Below are positions 1 through 10,217 of a DNA stretch of 26,566 bases, piece after piece (position 1 is the stretch's first letter; each line of letters begins with the position of its first letter). Location of the stretch: assembly GCA_036897095.1 (NCBI GenBank), contig JAYMSP010002069.1, positions 1 through 26,566 on the forward strand, in the 5' to 3' direction. This DNA is from Plantago elongata. Lineage: Eukaryota > Streptophyta > Magnoliopsida > Lamiales > Plantaginaceae. Under the pieces are notes generated by a model, which was not told where the DNA came from, searched no databases, and saw only the letters and a list, made by a program, of their open reading frames with translations. The translations under genes were made by a program, and so were the position numbers.

Positions 1-59
1 CCTCAATACATGACTTGTTACTCCACAAATTTAAGCTAGAAACGAACTAACATTCAACA
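1..59 (-). repeat. Start of the 3' LTR of a Ty1/copia element (partial)
   Basis: Read on the minus strand, the purine-rich stretch AAGGTGGAGAA (about 71 to 61) is followed by TGTTGAATG beginning at 59. A polypurine tract followed directly by a TG dinucleotide is the usual junction between the internal region and the 3' LTR in plant copia elements. The LTR runs off the left edge of the window, so its length, its terminal CA and any target-site duplication cannot be seen. The call depends on the adjacent pol remnant on the same strand. Confidence 0.6.
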
Positions 60-1230
60 ATTCTCCACCTTGGTGAGTTTCTTACTAACAGCTCTCAATA
101 CATCAGTTCCTCATGTTAGAACTAATCCCCATACCTTTTCCTTAATGGTTAGAATAGACCCCCATACCTCCATAAGCTTCAATTCGTTGTTGCAGTGGCA
201 TTGTTGCACTTGCTCACCAATTTGCAACAATACACAAATTTCTCAGAATGTAATGCTTTAGTTAAAGCATCTGCAGGATTATCCAAGGTTGAGATCTTCT
301 TCAGCATGATCTCTCCCTTTTCCACAACATCTCTAATGAAATAGTACTTCTAATCAATGTGTTTAGTACACTCATGAAACATCTGATGTTTAACTAAGTG
401 TATAGCACTTTGGCTATGATAATACACCACAATCATGTCTTGATTGATGCCAAACTCTTTCAGAATACCTTTCAACCAAATAGCTTCCTTGATTGCTTCA
501 ATGCTATAAACTCAGCTTATGTTGTTGATAAGGCCACCACAGGTTGTTGCACTGCTTTCCAGCTAATGGTTGTACCATATAATGTAAATATGTAACATGT
601 AAGTGATTTTCTGCTATCAAGGTTGCAACAAAATCAAAGTCCACATATCCCACTAATGCCTCTGAATTTGAAGTAGAACTCCCATCAAATTTCAGATCAT
701 GATTTACAGTTCTCTTCATGTATCTCATTATCTATTTCACAGCTTCCCAATGAGCTTTTCCTGCACAACTCATATATCTGCTGACAATACTCATAGAATG
801 TGCTAGATCAGGTTTACACCACACCATAGAGTACATGAGACTTCCAACTGCATTGGCATATGGTATTTTCTCCACTTCTACAATTTCCTTATCACCTTTT
901 GGACATTGGTCCAATGACAACTTTATGTGTTGACCGAGAGGAGTAGAAACTTCACTTGAATTATGCTTCTAGATACTTAGAGAGTATCTTACTCACATAG
1001 TGATATTGAGATAGATATAATGTCCCTCCACCAGGTTCTTTTGTGATATCCATGCCAAGTATTCTTCTGCCATTTCCTAGATCTTTCATTTCAAACTCAC
1101 TCTGAAGTAGTTTCTTGACTTCTGTTACCTCATTCATGTTGTTTCCAGCCAACAACATATAACAACAAGAAAATGACAAAATCCTTTTTATGATAGAATA
1201 TATATACGCACAATTATCATAAGAGCTTCT
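60..1230 (-). mobile_element. Degenerate Ty1/copia retrotransposon: 3' part of pol (reverse transcriptase, RNase H)
   Basis: Translation of the minus strand in shifting frames gives the end of a copia polyprotein. From right to left: a reverse-transcriptase segment (1230-961) with the LLAGNN and KDLG..ILGMDI motifs; the linker with STPLGQHIKLS; the P-Y-ANAVGSLMY and RPDLA-like block (920-732); an RNase H region with VGYVDFDF (728-504); and the C-terminal D-N-P-A-D-A-L-T-K motif near 290-265, ending at the polypurine tract near 62-71. Stops and frameshifts separate the blocks (for example at about 961, 732 and 504), so no protein can be made. The reverse-transcriptase catalytic box is damaged: its tyrosine is followed directly by Met-Leu-Leu and the two catalytic aspartates are absent. 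Homology begins abruptly at 1230, where another sequence abuts. Confidence 0.9.
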
Positions 1231-4200
1231 TGTAAGGACCTCGAATTTCCGTAAGTAAATAATCCGATATTAATATTATTATTTTAACTGACCATTGACT
1301 ACTGACTCAACGTACGTGAAAATATTTGACTTTTAACAACGAGTCGAATTCGGAAATTAACGGCCGGTTATACTCACCAGTTAATTACGAATAAGCATTA
1401 ATTTATTTTCTTGGATATTAAATTAATAAAATAATAATAAAAATAATAAAATAAAAATATTTATTTTAAATTTTATATGGCTTTAGTTCGCCTTCATTAT
1501 TGCCCGAGAATCGATTTCACAATTTTCGGATTTTAAGTATGAACCGTTTAGAAGCCAAAAGAAACCAGGGTTATATATTGGCAAAATACCAATTGTACTC
1601 TCACTTGTCTTCTTCCCCCTTTCATTTCTTTCTTCAGCTCACCGTCCGCCCTCCACCCCATCACCACAGCCTTGTCCCGCTCTCCTCTGCCTCAATTCAA
1701 CGCCCGTTCCATCACCACTGCCCCGCCTCACCACTATCTACCTCACCACCAATCTTCCTCCGCCCGTACTCACTGACTACCACCATCACCTCGCCACTAT
1801 GATCAACTTAACCAGAACCGGATTAGCCACCACTGCTCCATGTCTTCCACCATATAATCGCCTTTATCCATCCTCCACTGCTTCACGATTAGACACCTCC
1901 ATCACCACAGATTCGCCTCCGTTCACCACTGATTTGGCCACCACAATGTCGACCCGCCTTCACCAACTCACTGTTTGGATTTCGTCCTAGTTCTTCATTT
2001 GGATTTAGAATCTCGCTACTTCTTCACCCAATTCAAGCTTAATTTGAATTCGTTTCTCCCTTCCGGTAAGTCTCCTTCGTTATTCGATTTTGAAGTTTGG
2101 GCTGGGTTGCGTGATGGTGCTATTCTGGATGTTGTGGTCATTATCCTTTCTTTATGCTCGTTTGGTTGTGGCCATGTGTCGGGTGTATGTGTGTGATTGC
2201 TGGACCGTATTGCCGTCTTGTTGTACTCCGTTTCTTATGCTTCCCTACTTGTTGAAATACTCGTTTTGTTAATTTGTAAGGTCGATTGTTGTGCATTGCT
2301 TTTCTCCTGCCTGTTCGAACTAAGTTTGTTATGGTATGAGAATCATGTGTGTGCAAGTCGATCATATTATGTGGTCTGTGAGTTCGATTTGCTTTTCATC
2401 CTGACTGCCTCATCTATGTGGTGAATCATTATGTGTTTCACTATCGCACGTGGATCATGCTCCGTTGGTTGACACAGTTGATATGTTCTGCTTTCTTGTT
2501 ATCCTACTCGCCTGATATGTTGAATTAATCTATTTTGTGTATGTGACGTGCTTGGCTCGGTTGTTGTAGCCGATTATGCTTGAGGTCGGGTTTGACTTGT
2601 GGTAATTGTTTAGATAGTATTGATGGTGTGGTTGTGATTTCGTCTTGTTCATTAGTCCAATTCGAATTGAATTGTTAGTCTTCTGTTGTGATCATGTATC
2701 TTGAATTTAGTGTGCTTGAGACTCCGTCTGCTATGTCTCGCACTTATGTGATTGTTAGAGGACTAAGTCGCGTACCTTTCCAACATGTTGGTCGGATTCA
2801 GGTATCTATGCTTATACCTGAGTTTGTATGCCTTGTTTGCTGACTTTGTGAGGTCTTTAGTTAATTCTAGGAGCGACTCATTGTTGGCTTACTAGTTGTG
2901 TTGTTATGTTAGATTCTTAAGTGTAAGATAGTGATCATGATGGATTTGTTTAACTACTTGTTTTGTTTAAGTGACTCGACTTAGTCTATTTGGGTGTGTG
3001 GTCTTGTCCTCATCCTTGTTGCTATCTGATTTGAATTGGACTGTCTGTATTGTCAGGGATTGTCTTTTCCCAGCTGGTGTCGCTAATCATTGTTAAAGCT
3101 ATGTTGGTCTTATTTGGTGTAGCTAGTTAGATAGGATTGCATGATGTATTTGCCGGCTCTTCCAGTTCTTCGGTCGAGTCTTCCGTATCTAGCATGCCTA
3201 GCTGGTTTTTTATGTGCTAGCCAGATCCCACTCCCTGCTGTGATTGTCTAATTAATGGATCAAGTAATTTGATGCTAGTGTCTGAATCCGATCAGCTACT
3301 GAGTTAGAACAATACTAGTTGGTGGTTGCTAACTCGGTTTGCGTGTTGCGTTGCAGTGCTTATTAGTTGAGTTTGGACTGTTTGAATTAAAAAGCTGAGT
3401 GTTGAATTGCGGACCAATTAGCTATGTCACTGTGCCCCTTCCTCCTACTTTTAGATATGCATAATTGATGATGATATGGAATTCAATCAGCTGGACTTAG
3501 TCTATTTTTACACCTGGTACTGTGTTTGTTTGTGCAGGTTAGTATAGTCGGGATTAGTTAGTCAACTTGGTTGGGTGCTGGTAACAGTGAACGTACCAAT
3601 TGTTGTGGTCATCTGTGGAAACTTGAATTACGTGAATTATAAATTGTGTTACTACTTTTGCTGGATATCCTCCACTTATATGTGTACCTCGGAACCACTT
3701 CTATCATAACTGCTTGAATGTCTACCTGTGCTTGGCTTATGCATTGGGATTCCTCTAGAGCTATGTGGAATCTTCTATGTCAAACTACTTCTCTATGTTA
3801 TGCCCTGTTTCTGATGTCCATGTTGTTATGTACCTCTGTCTGTGAGTCGACTACCTGTGCCAGTCCTGCTTGGTCCTTTTCCGAGTTTATATTGCTGTTC
3901 GAATTACAGTGTGCTGTAGTAATTTGGGTCTACTGTTATGCCTTGCCTCAGTCAAATGTGTGTGTCTGCTTATCCTGATATGATTGTGCCTGCTTGACTT
4001 GTTTATACTCATTGCGGGGGTTCAGGGTGTCATTATTATCTTTTACGTAGATATTAAATAGTATCACAATTGTCCAGGAACTTCGCACTCACAAGAATCC
4101 GCAAGGTTGCGTAGCTTACAAGTTCATCCAAGGTGAGTGATAACTGGCTTTCGGCATCAGGCCCTGGGAAAGTTAAAGTGCCTCCTTTCATCGTCTTTCA

Positions 4201-4263
4201 ATTCATGTACCTGTTTGTATAATTGTCTGCCTAACTCTGACTGCGGCCACCCGACGACGATAG

Positions 4264-4606
4264 ACTGACTAACCCGACCTGAGTACTAATGGCGATTATT
4301 TGACTAGTGTGGAACCTGTCCAAACAGAACTCTGAGTGTGTCATGACCCTGACTTGATATATCCTGTTATTCCTGTTATCCTGCGATAGTGAATCTAGTT
4401 TGTGAAGCTCAGCGTCTAGTTTGTGAATCTAGTTCTTTCCTCGTGTTAAATTCCCGTATTCATTCTGCTTCTTGAGCTATCTGTTTGAAACCAATTTGTA
4501 TATGCGATGATACACTGACTAAACCGACCCGAGTACTAACTGCGATTGTTTGATTAATATTGAGTCTAGTGAAACCGAAATTCTGCATGTGTCTTGATTC
4601 TAGCAT
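4264..4606. repeat. Diverged direct repeat pair inside the LTR-like segment
   Basis: A stretch at about 4264-4360 recurs in diverged form at about 4514-4606, roughly 250 bp downstream. Both copies share CTGACTAA-CCGACC-GAGTACTAA, then GCGATT-TTTGA, and then a CTG-TGTGTC-TGA block. The right copy leads straight into the 118-bp tandem duplication. The repetition suggests unequal exchange or slippage during the history of this non-coding segment. Confidence 0.65.
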
Positions 4607-4612
4607 ATTAGG

Positions 4613-4848
4613 GCAGTCGCTAAGTGCCATGCGGAGCGAAGTGCTACACCGCGTATTCACGGTGGGAGCCACCACTCGAGTCTGTAGGGGCCACCTCTAG
4701 AGGACTAGCCTATATTGTTTAATGATCCTGGCAGTCGCTAAGTGCCATGCGGAGCGAAGTGCTACACCACGTGTCCACGGTGGGAGCCACCACTCGAGTC
4801 CGTAGGGGCCACCTCTAGAGGACTAGCCTATATTGGTTAATGATCCTG
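4613..4848. repeat. Tandem duplication, 2 x 118 bp
   Basis: Unit 1 is 4613-4730 and unit 2 is 4731-4848; they abut with no spacer. Both begin GCAGTCGCTAAGTGCC and end AATGATCCTG or a close variant. By eye they differ at only about five positions (for example in the CCGCGTATTCACGG versus CCACGTGTCCACGG stretch), so this is a recent duplication compared with the more diverged repeat just upstream. The unit is GC-richer than its surroundings and contains short internal complementary words (AGTGCC-type and GGTGG/CCACC) that could fold. No reading frame of note is present. Confidence 0.9.
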
Positions 4849-5544
4849 TCCTGTCATTCCACATGAAATGCATTGCACGAAGACGATTTTGAAAGCAACT
4901 CCTGCGCGGTCATGCCGCTACTTGTTTGATTGACTAGTACCTGATCAGTACGGTCTAGCCCAAGACAGTGACTGCGGTTCAGTACTGTAAATTTAGCACC
5001 TTTCATGTGCGATGATCCTGATTGACTTTTAATGGTTTCCCTAATTTTAAAAGTGCCTGATTGCGTGTCCTGGTGGTTTGCTATCTTGTTGCATTTATGC
5101 TCATTTTCATGCATGCCTGATTATCCTCACTGAGTCTTTATGACTGATACTCTTCCTGTTTCAATAATTCTTTTCCAGGTAAAGAGCACGAAGTGAGATC
5201 GGGGTAGATAGACAAACAGACTAATTATAGACACTGTTACTCCGCTGCTGACTTGTAGACGTGAGTAACAAATGATGACATGATTTTGACCCGTAATTAA
5301 ATTTAGGGTGTGTAATGGTTATTGCTTTGATACATATAGGTATTTGGAAGTTCGGCATGATCCTTGACGTCCGGACCCAGAACCAAGGCGCTACAGGAAC
5401 AATTGGAGGAAATTGAAGAAGATAATGCATTGTTTGTTATATATCTTGCATATATTGTTCGTTGTTTGATACTTTGATATACACTCCATCATATTCAATA
5501 TTTGTCTAAATAACTAATTATTCTATTATTTTGTTGTGTGATAG

Positions 5545-5606
5545 AAATGAAACCCATTGCCATTGATGAGAATGACAACGTCGTTTATATTGTGGAAGCT
5601 TCATAA
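5545..5606 (+). other. Exon-like island with a short open frame (unidentified)
   Basis: After a plausible acceptor (...GTGTGATAG at about 5536-5545) an open frame reads MKPIAIDENDNVVYIVEAS and then stops at 5604-5606. A second island at about 5340-5440 can be read as ...LQEQLEEIEEDNALF. The two together look like the last exons of a small acidic protein. I do not recognise the family, the two pieces are not demonstrably joined, and low-complexity acidic frames arise by chance, so this is recorded as a hint only. Confidence 0.2.
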
Positions 5607-5928
5607 GAGACTTGAAGTCTTTGGAGTTTGGATGGTACTATTTATCGGCATGTAATAGATGTTTACACTTTGGATTGTCATTTCTCGTTGAACTCGTGTT
5701 TTATCTTATGTTTGTAATGATTTTTGTGGACTAATTTTGGTTGGAGTTGGATGATTGATGTTTCTATTATTGTTTTTTGGGTTAATTTTTGGACTTGGGA
5801 AATGTTTGGAAAAATTGTGGGCAAGAAGCTGAGAAAACATTGAGGCAGGTGACTGCCTCCCCTGTTTATCGAATTTGTTTTTTTAAAATTCAAGTCTGCT
5901 CAGTCTAGGCAGACCATAACAATTATTT

Positions 5929-6031
5929 CGGTTTGGTCCGGACCTGGACCGAGCCAATTTAGGTCCAGTCCTCGTGATTAGAAAATGCTTTAAAATCGGT
6001 CCGGGCTCGATTCGGTCCGGACCTGAACCGA
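5929..6031. repeat. Direct repeats rich in GGTCCGGACC
   Basis: CGGTTTGGTCCGGACCTGG (from 5929) recurs about 80 bp downstream as CGATTCGGTCCGGACCTGAA (from about 6008). GGTCCGGACC is itself a perfect palindrome. Repeats of this composition are common in dispersed plant elements. The block sits at the boundary between the LTR-like segment and the GT47 promoter, and a related GGTCCGGTCC word occurs at 11616-11625 upstream of the CSLD gene. Confidence 0.5.
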
Positions 6032-6048
6032 TGCTCAGCCATACTCAG

Positions 6049-6078
6049 CAGTATTAATAAGCGCAGTATTAATAAGCG
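6049..6078. repeat. Perfect 15-bp tandem repeat in the GT47 upstream region
   Basis: CAGTATTAATAAGCG occurs twice with no gap (6049-6063 and 6064-6078), ending 54 bp before the ATG at 6133. It lies in the proximal promoter or 5' untranslated region of the GT47 gene. The repeat is exact, so it is young. TATTAATAA is AT-rich but is not a canonical TATA box. Confidence 0.9.
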
Positions 6079-6132
6079 GATGAATATGCTTGGCGGCACT
6101 AACAGAACAGAACCATACTAGGTGTGACTGTG

Positions 6133-9100
6133 ATGCGAATTGGCCACCGGAAAATGGCCGGAAGAAATGGCAGCTCCGCCGTGAAACTCCAGAAATCCCA
6201 GCTCATTCTGTTCACCTTCTGCCTCCTTTTCCTCTCCCTAGTTTTCTACATCTTCTCCTCTACCACTTCCTCTTCCTCTCTTCTCCAATCCACAATCCAC
6301 TTCTCCCCAAACCCTAATGTCGACTATTCCTTCGTTTCGTCTCTCGAGAAGTTCCTAGCTCATTCCAATTCCAAATCATCGCTTCCAGATGATTCAATTC
6401 GACGAGATGTAACCGAATCAGATGTGAACAAGTTTGATGATTTGATCTCACTAACTGAGGAGCAAAGGCTCTACGGAGATGAAAGCTCAGTTTTCTCGCC
6501 GATTAGGGTTTATGTTTACGAAATGCCATCCAAGTTCACCTTTGATTTGCTCTGGCTATTCCAAAATACGTACAGAGAGACTAATAATCTCACTTCCAAT
6601 GGCAGTCCGGTTCACCGGCTGATCGAGCAGGTGAGTACTCCGAACGATCTTTTTCCTTGTTTGTTTTTTATTAGGAGCTTATTCGTGTCGTAATTTTGTG
6701 TATCAGCATTCAATTGATTACTGGTTGTGGGCGGATTTGATTGCGCCCGAGTCTGAGAGGCTATTGAAGAATGTGGTTAGAGTTCATAAGCAAGAGGAGG
6801 CTGATTTCTTCTACATTCCGTTCTTCACCACCATTAGCTACTTCTTGTTGGAGAAACAGCAATGCAAGGCACTTTATAGGGTGTGAGTGGAGTTCCTATC
6901 ATTCTCCTTTTGCCATTCCACTCATTGCTTGTTGTCTTGCCTCATTCCATGAAGTGTTTTCCGTTAATCTATATGCTTTCGTAATGGCATTTATATCTTG
7001 CTGCATTTTGTATTCCATTTTTAGCTTTATTTCTATCGAAGAACTTTGTAAATGTTCATGGCCTAGATCACATAAAGCTTCCAAAATCCTCCCCACTCTT
7101 TGCTTGTGCTTTTGAGTAATTAAAGAACCTTAATCTGTGCACTAAAATTATGCTAATTCTCATCATATTTGTCATGGTTGATGTTCTGCTTATGGATTTG
7201 TTGCCTGGAATCTATTATGGTAACTCTCAGTAGGTCCCTGCACCTGAGCCTTCATAAACTTAAAGAGAAACTAACATAGAAAACACAATGGGTTAGGACG
7301 CTAATCCAAAAAAAGATATTTTTTGCTTTGTTGCTTACACTCTCACACTACATGATATTGATCATGGCATTAATTTCAGCAGTTACTTTAGTCTGTGGCT
7401 TCATATCTTGATACGAGCTTGGATTTCATTCATTCAATTAACTCGACACTGTATATAATTCAAGGAATAACAGACTACATATAGAGCCATATGAGTCTTA
7501 ATGATTGAGCATCTGTTGGTATACTGCTGACTCTCTATTGTCATGTTTAGCTGATGTATGTGCTAGTTCCTAGTTTCTTACTTTCTTTAAGTTAGTCAGG
7601 GAATGATATGATCTAAGTTCGTCGGTGGAATGTATGTCATAGTCCCAGTCTGGCAATTAAACAGTGTTAAAATGAAGATTTGATTTGTCGAGCTTTGCCA
7701 ATGTAGGAGGCCCTAAAGTGGGTTACTGATCAGCCTGCGTGGAAACGATCTGAGGGTAAAGACCACATCCTTCCAGTTCATCATCCTTGGTCATTTAAGT
7801 CCGTGAGGAAATATATGAAAAAAGCAATTTGGCTCCTTCCAGATATGGACTCAACAGGAAACTGGTCAGTATTTTCCTTATATCTGTCCGTTCCAGAAAT
7901 GAATCTGTATCCAGCTGTAGATTCTGTATAAGACTGTTTGGTGTCTTTAGGTACAAACCTGGACATGTTTACCTTGAGAAAGACGTAATACTTCCTTATG
8001 TCCCGAATCTTGATTTGTGTGATTCCAACTGTTTATCAAATTCAAAGAGGACCACACTGCTCTTCTTCCGTGGGAGGCTGAAAAGAAATGCTGTAAGATT
8101 GTTACTTATGCATATAGTTATGTCCAGCATTGCTTGAATCGACCTAATAGGGGTTTAAATTTAATATGTGAAAAAGTTACTGGATTATCTCACTTGATAA
8201 ATAAATGTCCGTTTGCATCTACTCAGGGTGGGAAAATTCGGGCTAAACTTGTGACAGAACTTGATAGTGCTGCGGATGTGGTCATTGAAGAGGGTAGTGC
8301 TGGAGAATTGGGAAAAATTGCAGCTCAGAAGGGCATGCGCAAGTAGGTTTTGATAACAAGATACATTATTTGCGCATTCTAGCTAACTAATTGTAGTGGT
8401 CTGATATCTAACTTGTTTATTTTCTGGGCTATCAGGTCTGTCTTTTGCCTTAACCCAGCTGGTGATACTCCATCATCTGCTAGGTTGTTTGATGCAATTG
8501 TCAGTGGTTGCATCCCTGTTATCATTAGTGATGAACTGGAACTTCCATTTGAGGGGATACTTGACTATCACAAGGTCTTTTTCTCCTCCTTTTCATTTTT
8601 ATGCAGGTGGGGCGGGGTTCAATATTCTCTTGGGCATTTAATAGGGTACTTTAATAAGTAATGATTTGGACAATAATTTGCAAATGTTACCATAACTCCA
8701 TATTATGTTAAGATTGAAGTCTCATCTCAATGCTCGGCGATAATATGTACCTTGATATATATGCATGTCATAGGATGCATTACTAGGCATCTAACACTAT
8801 TCTTTCATTCAACAGATTGCTCTGTTCGTCTCTTCCAGTGATTCCGTGAAGCCAGGATGGCTCTTAAATTATTTGAGAAGCATTTCACGCACTCAAATAT
8901 CAGAGATGCAAATGAATTTATTTAAGGTTAGTGTTTCATCGGTATTCCTGAATATTTAATCTCTGGCCTCTGCATCAATGTTCTTACGTGTTAGAACTTA
9001 GGACTGCATTGTCCTAAACTCAACCATTAACAAAAGTACATTTATGTAGATTGCGATTAATGGAAAGATGAGGGAGGTAAATTATTACTCTCACGTCGCA

Positions 9101-10217
9101 CAAAAGCTTGGATTGGTTGATTAATGAGCTATATATCATACTCTGTAACTTACACACCTTTCAAAATTGCAAGCATGGCTGTGGCTGTTTTGCCGAAGCA
9201 TCGTGCCTGCTATTTTGTTACTTCTTGTTTTGTTTCGGACATGGCATTTAACTTTTCTTTCTTGCGTTTTTCTTGTTTAAAAATTCGTTCAGTACTCGAG
9301 GCACTTCCTATATTCGCATCCAGCGGTGCCATTGGGTCCAGAAGACTTGACTTGGAGAATGGTCTGTCATCCATAATTTTTCTTGTTATTTACTTTTTAT
9401 TTCTGCAGTCTGCTGTTAGTTTTTTGCTGCTCAAATATAATGAGTTTTTGCTTCAATTATAGTGTGAAAATTTGATGTCCTTTTGCAATGTGATTAGTGT
9501 TATGTTGTGTTATCTTGGTGCAAAAAATAGGCCCGTGTCAATTGCACTTGACTGATGATTATAAGGATAAATATTCCTATTAAGTGAAGGTCTTTGCTAT
9601 ATGTTTTGCCTCATCAGATAGCAAGTTCGGTTTGTAATTTTTGGAGACGAGGATAAAGATTGTCTCAAATCCTGTAGTTAAGTATGTCCCCATCCTCTAG
9701 GCCAATCTTGTTGTAGTAAACCATGCCAGCTCATTGACCGGTTCTAATTTTTCCACAACTTCTGTAACTGTGAAAGTGTGAATATCACCAAAATATAACT
9801 GAACCGTGTCCTGTGTCAAATGATACTATGACTTATTTTGATATATGCTGGTTCTGTTTATAGGTTATATACTTGGATTGATTCTATCACTCATTAATAT
9901 CTGTAAGAAATACTTTTAATGATTTGTTTTGTCTTGTTTTTATTGATTATGCAGTTGGTCCATTTTCCTTTTAACCAGTTTTTTCTTCTAATATTAGTTG
10001 TTTTTTTTTAATTTTAAGAAGTCCATTTGATTCTGGGCTGTGTTTGCTCATAATTTAAGCTGGGTTTCTGGTTGTGATGATTGTACAGATAGCAGGGAAG
10101 TTGGTGAACATAAAGCTCCATATACGGCGGAAGCAACGAGTAGTGAAAGAATCCAGAAGCGTGTGCTCTTGTGAATGCAAGATGCCAAATATCACTAGCC
10201 CAGTAACATTCCTTTGA
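6133..10217 (+). CDS. GT47 exostosin-family glycosyltransferase (ARAD-like), nine exons
   Basis: Exons: 6133-6630, 6707-6880, 7707-7864, 7951-8092, 8227-8342, 8436-8574, 8816-8926, 9293-9361, 10089-10217. All introns are GT-AG and the spliced frame is open for 511 aa. Residues 24-41 form one hydrophobic segment after a basic N-terminus, giving the type II membrane topology of a Golgi glycosyltransferase. The exostosin domain starts near residue 125 (RVYVYEMP). It continues through [26 protein letters not shown] and [10 protein letters not shown], to the signature [19 protein letters not shown] at 369-387 followed by [13 protein letters not shown]. Family members transfer sugars to pectin, xylan or related wall glycans; the donor and acceptor here are unknown. 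The frame contains an earlier GTG at 6124, but the first ATG is 6133. The ATG at 6154 (AAAATGG) has a better context and is a real alternative that would drop seven residues. Confidence 0.93.

Larger units (their letters stand above)
1231..5930 (+). repeat. Long non-coding LTR-like segment (possible Ty3/gypsy-type LTR or spliced non-coding unit); right end uncertain
   Basis: No convincing long protein is encoded. The left edge at 1231 (TGTAAGGACCTCG) interrupts the copia reverse transcriptase exactly, begins with TG, and resembles the starts of long gypsy-type (Tekay-like) LTRs as I remember them. It is followed by an AT-rich stretch (1400-1480), a TATA-like site near 1572 and a CT-rich leader (1600-1800). 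Further right are exon-like islands bounded by plausible splice sites: donor near 2066; about 4078-4130 between CAG and GTGAGT; about 5180-5262; about 5340-5440; and about 5545-5606. Two right ends are possible: near 5315, where the sequence resembles the GGGTGT...A ends of such LTRs, or near 5930 (...CATAACA). Neither is followed by a copy of the CTTCT that precedes 1231. It could instead be a decayed gene or long non-coding RNA locus. Confidence 0.4.

Noticed and set aside
1500-1990. Open frames rich in Pro, Ser, Thr and His (100 and 63 aa)
   Set aside because: They come from a C-rich, T-rich leader-like stretch (repeated CCACCA and CATCACC words), have no family resemblance and no consistent frame. 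Base composition explains them.
9124-9462. Plus-strand 112-aa open frame between GT47 exons
   Set aside because: It spans exon 8 of the GT47 gene in the wrong frame plus intron sequence; the spliced frame with [11 protein letters not shown] is the real one.
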